DNA of 64,000 bases, from contig CAYTHO010000012.1 in the NCBI GenBank assembly GCA_964437595.1, positions 1 through 64,000 of the forward strand, written 5' to 3'. A model generated the notes under the pieces. That model worked only from the letters and a program-made list of their open reading frames with translations. It did not search any database and was not told the origin of the DNA. The position numbers and the translations under genes were made by a program. Below are positions 1 through 9,145 of this stretch, piece after piece; the stretch's first letter is position 1, and each line of letters opens with the position of its first letter. This DNA is from DSYU01 sp964437595. GTDB lineage: Bacteria; Chloroflexota; Anaerolineae; Anaerolineales; Anaerolineaceae.

Positions 1-2
1 TT

Positions 3-407
3 CTTAGCAAAGGGTGTTATTGTCCAATAAATTCACAGAATACCTACTTTGCTCGCGATCTATCCCCTTTATTGTATTTACCAGTAACTGTATCATTTAG
101 GTTTACTGACATCTTAAGAGGTTATGTTGCGCAAGTTGTTTGTTGTCATAAAGGTTATATGTTCGGTTTCTGTTCACCTAATGTTCAACAGATAAGAAAT
201 AAGCATAGTTATATTCGGGATTTTCAAGACGAAATACCAATGTACAATAATGTTATCCGGGTTGTTGATATTTCTGAAGCTGAGGTAAAAGATTCGGATA
301 GCATTGAGGATAATCTGTTTAGAATATATCGTGCGTTGGCTAAAGAAAAGATTGTTACCGAACATGAATTGATTACACTCAATTCCTTTTTGAAAGATAT
401 GACATAA
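3..407 (+). CDS. C-terminal part of a STELLO/DUF288-like glycosyltransferase (5' end outside window)
   Basis: The reading frame is open from base 3, so the gene begins upstream of the window and only about 134 C-terminal residues are seen. The segment around bases 12-145 reads GCYCPINSQNTYF, then LLYLPVTVSFRFTDILRGYVAQ split by no stop, which I recognise as the block typical of DUF288/STELLO proteins, a glycosyltransferase-like family known from eukaryotes and some bacteria. A TTG at 72 could start a shorter ORF, but homology continues upstream of it, so I do not accept it as the start. It lies on the same strand as the polysaccharide genes and probably belongs to that locus. Substrate unknown. 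Confidence 0.6.
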   Translation, partial: LSKGCYCPINSQNTYFARDLSPLLYLPVTVSFRFTDILRGYVAQVVCCHKGYMFGFCSPNVQQIRNKHSYIRDFQDEIPMYNNVIRVVDISEAEVKDSDSIEDNLFRIYRALAKEKIVTEHELITLNSFLKDMT

Positions 408-458
408 AGCCCATAGGAAGGTCGTATGTCCAGAGTAGTATAAATTGACTGGAACTGA

Positions 459-557
459 CCTGCGGCTGGCGCAGTGGTCACTCACGACATTCCAGAAAAA
501 TGCCTGTCCGCTGGTGTTCCTGCGAAAATTATACGTCAAAATATCGAATGGCAGTAA
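459..557 (+). pseudogene. C-terminal remnant of a hexapeptide-repeat acetyltransferase
   Basis: This stretch translates to about 32 residues ending in a TAA at 555-557. The reading AAGAVVTHDIPEKCLSAGVP followed by AKIIRQ is the usual C-terminal turn of left-handed beta-helix O-acetyltransferases. A TGA stop lies immediately upstream at 456-458 and no start is available, so it is a gene tail left by a deletion or rearrangement. The next gene starts three bases after its stop, so it once sat directly upstream in the same operon. Confidence 0.6.
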
Positions 558-560
558 AGA

Positions 561-1874
561 ATGAGTGCTCCTGTTATAAGCGTTGAGAACCTTTCAAAAT
601 CCTATCGGTTAGGCCAAATTGGTACCGGCACATTCTCAAACGATCTTAAAGTTTGGTGGGCTAAAAAACGCGGTAAACCCAATCCGCTGCTCAAGATCGG
701 GCAGTCGGACCATGGCAATCGCGACGGCGAAACGTTGTGGGCGCTGAAGGATGTGAGTTTTACCGTGCAGCAGGGCGAGGTACTGGGCATCATCGGGCGC
801 AATGGGGCAGGCAAGAGCACGCTGCTCAAGATCCTATCCAGAGTGACGGCGCCCACCAGCGGGCAGGTGAAGGTAAAGGGGCGCATCGCAAGTCTGCTGG
901 AAGTGGGGACTGGCTTTCATCCCGAACTGACCGGTCGTGAGAACATTTACCTGAACGGCGCTATTCTGGGCATGAGCAAGGAGGAAGTGCGCCGCAAGTT
1001 TGATGAAATTGTGGCTTTCGCTGAGGTGGCAAAATTTATCGATACGCCGGTAAAGCGATATTCCAGCGGGATGTATGTGCGGTTGGCTTTTGCTGTAGCG
1101 GCTCATCTAGAGCCGGAGATCCTAGTTGTTGATGAAGTACTGGCAGTGGGGGATGCTGAGTTTCAGAAGAAGTGTCTGGGAAAGATGGGAGATGTGGCAA
1201 AAGAAGGGCGAACAGTATTGTTCGTGAGCCATAATATGGGTGCAATTAGAAATCTTTGTCAGCGATCTATACTTCTCGCAAAAGGAGAATTGGTAAATAG
1301 CGGCCCAACACCTGAAATTGTAGAAAAGTATCTTTATACAAAAACAGCCGAATGTGCAGAACAAGTATGGGAAAATATTAATACTGCACCAGGTAACAAT
1401 GTTGTTAAATTACATGCAGTGCGAATCATGTCAAATGACAAATTGGCCACTAGTATTCCGAGTGATTGTGAAGTCGTTTTTGAAACAGAATACTGGAACA
1501 GAATTAATGGTTGTCGTCTTATAGTAGAAGTACGCTTACTTGATCCAGATACAGGGTACATATTAAACACCTTTAGTACACCTGAAGCTAGTCTGACCCA
1601 GGATGAACTTATTACAGGTCCGTTGGAAACTGGTTTATATCGATCAAGGCTTGTATTTCCACCGAATTTCTTCAACGAAAAGCATTTTTCAATCCATTTG
1701 ATAATTATTCGTCAAAACCCCACTACGGCTGAAATAAATCTTCCAGATATTATCTCCTTCTCTATCCTCGATTCTCCGAAGTTAAGAACTCCAGGATTAG
1801 GTGGAAAGTGGTCAGGTTCCATACGAACACTATTTAAATGGTCCTCGACATTGATACAAAAGGTCGAATTATGA
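561..1874 (+). CDS. Wzt-type polysaccharide/O-antigen export ABC transporter ATP-binding protein
   Basis: 437 aa. An ABC ATPase that would power export of undecaprenyl-linked glycan through a Wzm-like permease. Walker A GRNGAGKST is at residues 79-87, the YSSGM signature at 167-171, Walker B ILVVDE at about 187-192 and the H-loop His at 224. After residue about 250 a beta-rich C-terminal domain follows, as in Wzt proteins that recognise the glycan end. No permease gene lies next to it in the window; it may sit upstream. The C-terminal third is clearly more AT-rich than the ATPase domain, suggesting a mosaic gene whose recognition domain was exchanged. It ends in an ATGA overlap with the next gene. 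Confidence 0.88.
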   Translation: MSAPVISVENLSKSYRLGQIGTGTFSNDLKVWWAKKRGKPNPLLKIGQSDHGNRDGETLWALKDVSFTVQQGEVLGIIGRNGAGKSTLLKILSRVTAPTSGQVKVKGRIASLLEVGTGFHPELTGRENIYLNGAILGMSKEEVRRKFDEIVAFAEVAKFIDTPVKRYSSGMYVRLAFAVAAHLEPEILVVDEVLAVGDAEFQKKCLGKMGDVAKEGRTVLFVSHNMGAIRNLCQRSILLAKGELVNSGPTPEIVEKYLYTKTAECAEQVWENINTAPGNNVVKLHAVRIMSNDKLATSIPSDCEVVFETEYWNRINGCRLIVEVRLLDPDTGYILNTFSTPEASLTQDELITGPLETGLYRSRLVFPPNFFNEKHFSIHLIIIRQNPTTAEINLPDIISFSILDSPKLRTPGLGGKWSGSIRTLFKWSSTLIQKVEL

Positions 1875-2818
1875 ACGATTATTTCGCTCATCCCGCCGCT
1901 ATTATTGAACCAGGTGCAAGGATCGGTAGAAATTCACGTGTTTGGGCTTTTGTTCATATTCTCCCTGGCGCTTACATCGGTGATGACTGTAATATTTGTG
2001 ACGACGTTTTTATTGAAAATGACGTGGTGGTGGGAAATCGGGTGACAGTCAAGTGTGGCGTACAGCTTTGGGACGGAATTCGATTAGAAGATGATGTTTT
2101 TGTAGGCCCCAATGCAACATTCACAAATGACCGCTTTCCCCGCAGTAAGCATCATTTAGACGAATATCCCAAGACGATTATCCGCAAGGGGGCCTCGGTC
2201 GGCGCTAACGCTACGATCCTTCCAGGGATCGAGGTTGGAAAGAATGCCATGGTGGGAGCTGGGGCGGTAGTGACTAGAAATGTCCCACAAAACGCGATTG
2301 TGGTGGGAAACCCGGCCAGAATAAAAGGGTATGTTAGCTCATATTCGCAGAAGCCGATTAGGCAAAGGAACGTTGCCAGCAGCGCGGGCGTCACGCAGAC
2401 CGGGGTTCCGGGGGTCAACCTCTATAAATTACCCGGCGTATCGGATATTCGCGGTGAGCTGACCTTTGGAGAGTACAATAAAGAGCTGCCCTTTGCTCCG
2501 AAACGGTATTTTGTCATCTATGGAGTCCCAACCAAAGAAGTGAGAGGGGAACATGCGCATCGCGCTACCCATCAGTTTCTGGTTTGTGTCAAAGGGTCGG
2601 TGAATGTCGTTATCGATAATGGGGAATACCAGGACGAGGTTATTTTAAACGATCCTCATATCGGGCTTCATGTTCCACCACTCATTTGGGCAGTGCAGTA
2701 TTTATATTCTCTTGATGCGACACTCCTGGTGCTGGCGTCTGAAGGGTATGACGCCGGCGACTACATCCGCAATTACGATGAATACCTGAGCATCATCCAA
2801 CCTGGTGAGAATGTATGA
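1871..2818 (+). CDS. WxcM-like bifunctional sugar N-acetyltransferase / dTDP-4-keto-6-deoxyhexose 3,4-ketoisomerase
   Basis: 315 aa from the ATG at 1871, which overlaps the Wzt stop as ATGA; an earlier GTG at 1838 lies inside wzt and is less likely. The N-terminal half (about 1-150) is a left-handed beta-helix acyltransferase with repeated I/V-G-x-N steps (IEPGARIGRNSRVW, VGANATILPGIEVG). The C-terminal half (about 175-315) is a cupin of the FdtA/QdtA type, with KRYFVIYGVP and RGEHAHRATHQF containing the metal/active-site histidines. Xanthomonas WxcM has this same fusion. It should isomerise the dTDP-4-keto sugar and later acetylate the 3-amino sugar made by the aminotransferase encoded next. 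Confidence 0.85.
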   Translation: MNDYFAHPAAIIEPGARIGRNSRVWAFVHILPGAYIGDDCNICDDVFIENDVVVGNRVTVKCGVQLWDGIRLEDDVFVGPNATFTNDRFPRSKHHLDEYPKTIIRKGASVGANATILPGIEVGKNAMVGAGAVVTRNVPQNAIVVGNPARIKGYVSSYSQKPIRQRNVASSAGVTQTGVPGVNLYKLPGVSDIRGELTFGEYNKELPFAPKRYFVIYGVPTKEVRGEHAHRATHQFLVCVKGSVNVVIDNGEYQDEVILNDPHIGLHVPPLIWAVQYLYSLDATLLVLASEGYDAGDYIRNYDEYLSIIQPGENV

Positions 2819-3919
2819 TCCCATTTCTCGATGTTTCAGCAACGTACAGAGAACTGCAGTCAGAATTCGATGAGGCATACATATCATCGCGTTCTTTCCT
2901 CCGGTATGTATATTTTGGGGAAAGAAGTGGAGGATTTTGAGCGTGAATTCGCCGCGTACTGCGGCGCTGCCTATTGTGTGGGCGTTGGCAATGGGCTTGA
3001 AGCGCTGCATTTGATCTTGCGAGGATATGGGATCGGCGCCGGCGATGAGGTGATTGTTCCCGCAAACACTTACATCGCCACCTGGCTGGCAGTGACGTAT
3101 TCCGGCGCTACCCCCATTCCAGTTGAGCCAGACCACCTGACTTACAACATTGACCCTGTTCGCATTGAATCAGCAATAACTTCAAGAACAAAAGCAATCT
3201 TACCGGTACATTTGTATGGCCAACCCGCCGAAATGGCACCGATCAATGACCTGGCGCAGAAATATGGGCTAAAGGTTGTTGAGGATTGCGCGCAATCCCA
3301 GGGTGCGACTTATTATGGAAAAAAGGCAGGGATTCTAGGAAATGCCGCCGGATTTAGTTTTTACCCGGGGAAAAACCTGGGCGCCTTTGGCGATGCGGGT
3401 GCTGTAGTAACGGACGATGCCCTCCTGGCCGACCAGGTAAGGGTGTTGAGAAATTACGGGTCGCATGTTAAATATTATAATGAAGTGCAAGGTTTTAATT
3501 CGCGGTTAGATCCCTTGCAGGCTGCTTTTTTGAGAGTAAAGCTCAAACATCTTGATGAGTGGAATCAGCGACGCCAGGCCATTGCCAGATTATACCTATC
3601 CTCATTGAACGAAACCCCTGGTTTCCTTCTTCCTTCCGTACCGGAAGGGATTGATCCTGCATGGCACGTGTTTGTCATTCGGAATGAGCAGAGAGATCTA
3701 TTGCAACAGCACCTGACAAAGAATGGGGTGGGGACATTAATCCATTACCCAATCCCCCCTCATTTGTCGCAAGCCTACCAGCAGTTGGGCTATAGCAAAG
3801 GCCAGTTTCCAATCACTGAGAAAATAGCAGATACGATTCTCAGTATACCGATAGGTCCCCACCTTAGTCTACATGAAGCAGAGCAGATAATCGCGGCGAT
3901 ACTAGAATTTGCCACATGA
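2815..3919 (+). CDS. DegT/DnrJ/EryC1 sugar-nucleotide 3-aminotransferase (FdtB/QdtB-like), with a one-base frameshift near 2880
   Basis: PLP-dependent aminotransferase expected to convert the 3-keto product of the WxcM-like enzyme to a 3-amino sugar. The natural start is ATG 2815, overlapping the previous stop as ATGA, and gives the family N-terminus MIPFLDVSATYRELQSEFDE. The rest of the protein (SSGMYILGKEVEDFEREFAA onward, to 3919) is in the next frame. The two parts join near 2880 if one extra base is removed; 1,105 nt is 368 codons plus one base. The PLP lysine is in FYPGKNLGAFGDAG. Without the shift, translation could begin only at an internal ATG at 2831. This may be a real mutation or a read error. 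It overlaps the next gene by ATGA. Confidence 0.82.
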
Positions 3920-4530
3920 ACGCAATAGCGCAGCTTTTTAGTATGGGTAAACGTTTTCATAGTCCCTTTCGGAAAGTGATAGGACGACTACGGTACTTTT
4001 CTTTCTGGCTGCAAATGCAAAAGTATAGCGATCAAGTTACAGTCGGAAAGAATGTCCAAATTTACCAGAAGATAGTTTTCCAGGGAAAAGGTAAGATATA
4101 TTTGAAGGATGGGGTTATCCTGGGGTTTGAACTTGGGGGATCCCCAACATTACCCATCCTGCTCCAGCCTCGAGACTCAGAAGCTGTTATTGAGATTGGA
4201 ACTGGAAATGTTCTCGCGAATGGTACCGAGATTATTGCCCGTAAGCATGTGAGTATTGGGAAAGCGTGTCGAATTGGCGCACGCTGTATAATCATGGATG
4301 CTGATTTCCATGGCCTCAAACCCGTGGAACGAGATAAAGGTGGAAAGGTACTACCGATAACGATTGGTAATCAAGTTTGGCTAGGGCGCGGGGTCACAAT
4401 CCTGAAAGGTGTGTCCATTGGAGATGACGCAATTGTTGGGGCCGCTAGCGTGGTAGCAAAAAATGTTCCGCCAGGCGGAATAGCAGTTGGTAATCCAATC
4501 AAGATAATTGGGTCAGTATATGATAAGTGA
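3916..4530 (+). CDS. hexapeptide-repeat (left-handed beta-helix) acyltransferase
   Basis: 204 aa. The first 40 residues are basic and hydrophobic; the rest is a beta-helix with repeats such as EIGTGNVLANGTEI, VSIGKACRIGARC and VSIGDDAIVGAASVV. The motif MDADFHG holds the likely catalytic histidine, as in WcaF/maltose O-acetyltransferases. It ends in NVPPGGIAVGNPIKII, the standard family close. It probably O- or N-acetylates a sugar in the glycan. Overlaps both neighbours, so translationally coupled. Confidence 0.82.
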   Translation: MNAIAQLFSMGKRFHSPFRKVIGRLRYFSFWLQMQKYSDQVTVGKNVQIYQKIVFQGKGKIYLKDGVILGFELGGSPTLPILLQPRDSEAVIEIGTGNVLANGTEIIARKHVSIGKACRIGARCIIMDADFHGLKPVERDKGGKVLPITIGNQVWLGRGVTILKGVSIGDDAIVGAASVVAKNVPPGGIAVGNPIKIIGSVYDK

Positions 4531-5446
4531 TCCCCCTTTGGTTACAGTAATTGCTATTTGTTATAACCATGAGCCATATGTAAAGGAATGCTTGGAAAGT
4601 ATCCATTCTCAAACTTATCCGAACATTCAATTAATAATCATGGATGATAGTTCAACAGATGATTCGGTTGAAGTGATCCTAAAATGGAAAAACACGAACG
4701 ATCCTAATTGTTTATTCATAGCACATAAAACCAATAAAGGATTGTGTAAAACTATTAATGAAGCTTTAGAAATCGCTAACGGGAAATACGTTTCCATTAT
4801 TTCTACAGATGATTTGTGGTTGGATAATTTTATAGAACAGTATGTTGGTATATTTGAAGCTGGTTCTGAAAAGATAGGAATAGTTTATGGCGATTCTTAT
4901 TTTATTGATGATAGTGGAAATATGATTTCAGGAAGAAAATATGTCAAAGAGTGTAAACATGAAAGTAATGTATACAAGGAATTGTTATTGGGAAATTTTA
5001 TTATGGCGAATGCTGTTTTAATTCGTAGAAGTTGTTTTGAGAAAGTAGGAGTATATGATGAAACCTTATATTTTGAGGATTATGATATGTGGCTTAGAAT
5101 TGCACGAATTTTTAAATTCGCTTACTGTCCTATTACCTTGGCAAAATACAGAAAACTAAACACTTCTATGTCATCCTCTAATCAGGAAAAAATAAATATA
5201 TCATTATCATTAATCTATTTAAAGCAACTGCAATTTAGTAATGACTATTTACATATAATAAACAACAAACTTTCCATCTATAGTGATATTCTCTATAAAA
5301 TTAACCATCCTAAAGCGCATAAGTATTTGTGGCTTAGATACAAACAGCGAAAGTGGATAAGAGATTTACTTGTGTTTGTTTTTTGTATTCTTGGTCGAAA
5401 GTATTGTGAATTCGAGGCTTTTTTAAGGTATTTTCCTGTTCGATGA
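4520..5446 (+). CDS. family 2 glycosyltransferase
   Basis: 308 aa from ATG 4520, inside the end of the preceding gene; a TTG four codons earlier is possible. GT-A fold: N-terminal VTVIAICYNHEPYVKECLES, nucleotide-binding MDDSSTDDS near residue 45, and the ISTDD acidic motif near residue 95 for metal/UDP binding. The C-terminal 80 residues are basic and may rest on the membrane. AT-rich compared with the genes before it, as are the next glycosyltransferases. Donor and acceptor cannot be read. Confidence 0.85.
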   Translation: MISDPPLVTVIAICYNHEPYVKECLESIHSQTYPNIQLIIMDDSSTDDSVEVILKWKNTNDPNCLFIAHKTNKGLCKTINEALEIANGKYVSIISTDDLWLDNFIEQYVGIFEAGSEKIGIVYGDSYFIDDSGNMISGRKYVKECKHESNVYKELLLGNFIMANAVLIRRSCFEKVGVYDETLYFEDYDMWLRIARIFKFAYCPITLAKYRKLNTSMSSSNQEKINISLSLIYLKQLQFSNDYLHIINNKLSIYSDILYKINHPKAHKYLWLRYKQRKWIRDLLVFVFCILGRKYCEFEAFLRYFPVR

Positions 5447-5462
5447 TTGGTATAAGCACGAA

Positions 5463-5512
5463 GGGATCAGGTCGCTCAAGCTTCTTAGGTGAATATCACA
5501 TCGGACGTAAGT
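5463..5512 (+). mobile_element. 3' end remnant of an IS982-like element (copy 1)
   Basis: Bases 5468-5488 read Q-V-A-Q-A-S-stop, matching Q-V-A-S-A-S-stop at the end of the transposase remnant at 10430-10888. Identity continues past the stop: CTTCTTAGGTG at 5481 and again at 10881, then similar sequence to GACGT. The spacing between the copies is exactly 5,400 bp and they point the same way. This is the tail of a deleted IS copy filling the gap between two glycosyltransferase genes. Confidence 0.6.
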
Positions 5513-5523
5513 AAGTAGAAATA

Positions 5524-6699
5524 ATGACCATGCATATTGCCCATATAATTCATTCACTAAATAATGGAGGTGCGCAAAGGTTTATATTGTCAATTATTCC
5601 ACCAGTTGCTGGTCGGAAAACCAGATATTCAGTGTTTTATTTTGCTGAGACAAAGGAAAATTTATATCAAGAACTATTGCAGAAGGAGGTGGAAATACGT
5701 AAATATCCTGCACCTCTGTCGTTTTTTCGACCGTTCCGCTGCTATGCTAAACTTAAACTAATATATGAAAAATACCGTTACATCAATTTAGCAATACAGT
5801 TGAGAAGGATTCCCACATCTCTTTTGCATACGCATCTACAAAATCTTTCGGAAACAATCTATATATTAAAATTGTGCATTTTCTATAGGATTCCCTTTAT
5901 TTGGACTATACATGGGAAAATCTTATATTCGTCTAAAGACCTTGAAAGATTTGATGCGGAACTAGCACTGGCAATAAAAAAAAAGATATCTGTTGTTATC
6001 ACTTATGTTGGTGCCCAGCCCGATTTTCTAATTGGTAAAAACTATTCACCAGCAATACAAATCGCCCACATCCCCTCCTGCATAAAAGTAGCGGATTATC
6101 AAGTTCCTAATGATAATAAGCTGAAACTCCGGTCAAAGTTGGGCATAAATTTCAAGGAATTTGTTGTTGGATTCGTTGGAAGGCTTAGCAACGAAAAAGG
6201 GGTCGATATTTTACTTCATGCTGTCGGAAAAGTGTTAGAGCGTGGAAATAACTTAAAATTAATTTTGGTAGGAGATGGGAATGAACGAAAAAAATTAGAA
6301 CGAATAGTACAAGATTTGAATATTGAGACGAGAGTGGTTTTTACGGGTTCAACAAATCATGTAAAGGATTATCTAGCCATATTTGATGTGTACGTTCAAC
6401 CATCCAGGTCTGAAGGTTTACCTTTATCAATTCTTGAAGCTATGAGTGCTGGTGTTCCAGTAATCGCTGCAGACGTGGGTGGGATATCTTATGCAATTCG
6501 AAACCTTGAAACAGGATTATTAATTCCCCCTGAAAATCCAGAATCTATAGCTGATGCGATTGATTTTCTACGAGTAAACCGAGAACTGAGAGAAAAATTC
6601 ATTGCAAATTCCAAGGTTAAGGTTCAAGAATTTGATACGGAAAATATTAGGAAGATATATGAAAATCTTTATGAAGAAATGATAATAAACCATCGCTAA
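5524..6699 (+). CDS. family 4 glycosyltransferase
   Basis: 391 aa. The N-terminal domain starts MHIAHIIHSLNNGGAQRF, the usual Gly-rich acceptor-side turn of GT4 enzymes. The C-terminal Rossmann domain has VVGFVGRLSNEKGVDILLHA near residue 215 and the E-x7-E nucleotide-sugar motif in SEGLPLSILEAMSAG. AT-rich. It stands directly after an IS remnant and has a 180-bp gap behind it. Cytoplasmic, acting on lipid-linked glycan. Confidence 0.87.
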   Translation: MTMHIAHIIHSLNNGGAQRFILSIIPPVAGRKTRYSVFYFAETKENLYQELLQKEVEIRKYPAPLSFFRPFRCYAKLKLIYEKYRYINLAIQLRRIPTSLLHTHLQNLSETIYILKLCIFYRIPFIWTIHGKILYSSKDLERFDAELALAIKKKISVVITYVGAQPDFLIGKNYSPAIQIAHIPSCIKVADYQVPNDNKLKLRSKLGINFKEFVVGFVGRLSNEKGVDILLHAVGKVLERGNNLKLILVGDGNERKKLERIVQDLNIETRVVFTGSTNHVKDYLAIFDVYVQPSRSEGLPLSILEAMSAGVPVIAADVGGISYAIRNLETGLLIPPENPESIADAIDFLRVNRELREKFIANSKVKVQEFDTENIRKIYENLYEEMIINHR

Positions 6700-6881
6700 A
6701 TGGTTAAGGATCTTGGATGGTAAATCTCAGCTATGATAAATCAAACACGGTCAATACTGTTATAGGCAAAGCTTTCTATATGTATCACACTGTCAAAACA
6801 CAATTTGATTGTCAGCACGTCCCTCTGGCGTAGTTGCGGTTAGGCAGTTTCAACCTCTTGCCACAAAGTTGTAATTAGAAT
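6700..6881. other. AT-rich intergenic gap with no recognised feature
   Basis: About 180 bp between two glycosyltransferase genes in a locus where most genes overlap. I see no IS end, gene tail or clear promoter. It could hold a promoter for the following gene or debris of a lost gene. Confidence 0.5.
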
Positions 6882-8114
6882 ATGAAGATCCTTGTAATTA
6901 CCGCATCATATCCTCCATATCACCAGGGTGGGTATGAATTGCGCTGTAGTCAAGTCGTTGACGAATTGGTGAATAGAGGACATGAAATTCATATACTGTG
7001 CGACCGACCTGCGAATGAAAAACCATTCATCATACAAAATCAAACCCCGAACATTTATCGAATCCTTTATAAACGAAATAGTAAAATAAGTTTAACAAAA
7101 AAGATTTATCGTGACTACACCGATATTCGCGGAATAGAAAAGATTATTAAGGTAGTAAACCCTGATTTAATTTACTTTTGGCATATGGCCCCTTTATCAA
7201 ATGCAATCTTTCCATATTTAACTCAGCTAGGAATCAAAATGGTTTACGATGAAGGGGGAAGTGGTTTATTGCATCTGTATAAAGTGTATCAACGCTGGAT
7301 GTATTTCTATAAAAACCCCAATGATAATCTGTTTAAATTAGTCTACAAGAGGACAATAATGCAAATAATTTACTGGCTTAGCGGAAAAAGAATTCGCAAT
7401 TACTGGGAATGGCCTCAAAAAATGATCATTTATTACAATTCAGCAAGTTCTCTAATGTATGCAAAAAAACAAATACCATTTTTGTCAGCAAAAATCATTT
7501 ATTCAGGGATTAAATTGGATGATTTTACATTCAACCCAATAGTTACTCGTGAAAGTAAGATCAAGATTATTCTTCCAGGGAGAATCACACCTATAAAAGG
7601 AACAATGGACGGGATCGATTTGTTACATGGGTTAAGAAATAATGGAATAAATGCTGATTTAACCATTGTTGGTTTTGTAGATTCGAAAGAATATCTTAAG
7701 GCGATACAAGAGCGAATTATAGAATGTGGTTTATCCGGGATGGTTAAATTCTTGCCAATGCAAAGTCATGCTGATATGGTGCATTTGTTTCATATGTCAG
7801 ATATTTGTTACTTCCCAAGCTATCAAAAATTTGGATTATCCAGGATTCCTTTGGAGGCTATGGCGTGTGGTTGTTTAGTAATTGCCTATGGAAATGAAGG
7901 CTCATCGGAAATTATTGCAGATGGACATACAGGATTTGTTGTCGATCCTCAAGATTTTAATAGCTGTATAGCTTTGATAAACGATTATAAGCAGAGCGGT
8001 CAATATAAATCAATTCGGAATCAAGCAAGAGTAAGTGTTGAGCAAAATTATTCGTTCCAAAAATATATCAATAATATTGAAGAGTTGCTTTTAGCTGTTG
8101 TGGGGAACGGATGA
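6882..8114 (+). CDS. family 4 glycosyltransferase
   Basis: 410 aa. Starts MKILVITASYPPYHQGGYEL with the GT4 N-terminal Gly turn. The C-terminal domain has KIILPGRITPIKGTMDGIDL near residue 230 and the E-x7-E region FGLSRIPLEAMACGC near residue 325. The linker (about 130-180) is rich in aromatic and basic residues. Ends in an ATGA overlap with the following GT2 gene, so the two are probably translated together. Confidence 0.87.
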   Translation: MKILVITASYPPYHQGGYELRCSQVVDELVNRGHEIHILCDRPANEKPFIIQNQTPNIYRILYKRNSKISLTKKIYRDYTDIRGIEKIIKVVNPDLIYFWHMAPLSNAIFPYLTQLGIKMVYDEGGSGLLHLYKVYQRWMYFYKNPNDNLFKLVYKRTIMQIIYWLSGKRIRNYWEWPQKMIIYYNSASSLMYAKKQIPFLSAKIIYSGIKLDDFTFNPIVTRESKIKIILPGRITPIKGTMDGIDLLHGLRNNGINADLTIVGFVDSKEYLKAIQERIIECGLSGMVKFLPMQSHADMVHLFHMSDICYFPSYQKFGLSRIPLEAMACGCLVIAYGNEGSSEIIADGHTGFVVDPQDFNSCIALINDYKQSGQYKSIRNQARVSVEQNYSFQKYINNIEELLLAVVGNG

Positions 8115-9088
8115 ACCCAAATCCAAAAATCTCAATCCTTCTCGCGACTTATAACAGGTCGCACTATATCTCACAAGCGATATGGTCAGTGATTAATCAA
8201 ACATATCAGAATTGGGAATTGTTGATCTGGAATGATGGATCAAAAGATGACACAGAAGAAATCATACAGGAGTTCTGTGATAACAGGATTCATTATTTCA
8301 AGACAGAAACAAATCGTGGGAAGACTATTGGGTTAAATTTTTTATTATTATCAGCAATTGGAGAGTTTATTTGTTTTCTTGACGATGATGATCAATACAC
8401 TAATGACTATTTACAAACCATTATTGATATTTATGATCATCACCCTGAAATTGATTTTTTGTTTTCTGATTTTACCAATCGAGATTTAGTACGAAATAAT
8501 GAAACAGTTGGAACAATCTCGAAATCATCTGGATTTCGCCATTTGAATGTAACCTTGATTGATGATGAGGTGTATAAAATTACAGGGGGATTGCTTGAAG
8601 GGTTGATAACTGGCAATTTTATTCAAACGGATACGGTGATGTTGCGCCGATCAGTTATTGAAGAAGTCGGCCCATTTAATGAGCAGTTAAAAAGCAGTGA
8701 GGACTTGGAATATTGGTGGAGAGTGGCGATCCATAAAAAGACATTTGCATTTACTACAAGGAACTTGCTAACGCGAAATTGGCTGCAAGATGGCTTATGT
8801 AGACCAAGTATTAGCTCGTTTGAAAATCAAATTCGTTGTTTGGATGTCTTTATGAATTCATTGACAGCTGCGAATCGGAGAGACCTATCCCCTAAGGTAA
8901 AAAAAGCTTATAGGTACCCTTATAATATGCTGATCCGTCAATACGCTTTGCTAGGGAATCGTCGGAAAGCAACCCATACGTTTTTCCAAAGCTTCAAGTA
9001 TGGTATTGATTTTCGTGCAATATATTTGCTGATAGGGGCTTTTATTGGCCCTTCGATATCACGTAGGCTCATAAAAGGTAATTTTTAA
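8111..9088 (+). CDS. family 2 glycosyltransferase, tandem paralogue 1
   Basis: 325 aa. Opens with KISILLATYNRSHYISQAIW, then QTYQNWELLIWNDGSKDDTE and the acidic FLDDDDQY motif near residue 95. It is a clear paralogue of the next gene, which has the same length and the same QTYQNWEL-WNDGS block and related C-terminal region (GIDFRAIYLLIGAFIG versus GFNWRSLYLSLGLLLG). Probable GT-A transferases that add different sugars after duplication. Confidence 0.87.
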   Translation: MNPNPKISILLATYNRSHYISQAIWSVINQTYQNWELLIWNDGSKDDTEEIIQEFCDNRIHYFKTETNRGKTIGLNFLLLSAIGEFICFLDDDDQYTNDYLQTIIDIYDHHPEIDFLFSDFTNRDLVRNNETVGTISKSSGFRHLNVTLIDDEVYKITGGLLEGLITGNFIQTDTVMLRRSVIEEVGPFNEQLKSSEDLEYWWRVAIHKKTFAFTTRNLLTRNWLQDGLCRPSISSFENQIRCLDVFMNSLTAANRRDLSPKVKKAYRYPYNMLIRQYALLGNRRKATHTFFQSFKYGIDFRAIYLLIGAFIGPSISRRLIKGNF

Positions 9089-9145
9089 TCTATTTTTCCA
9101 GTCTTTCTCAACTAGCATAAGGCCCTAATAAGGAAATTTACATCT

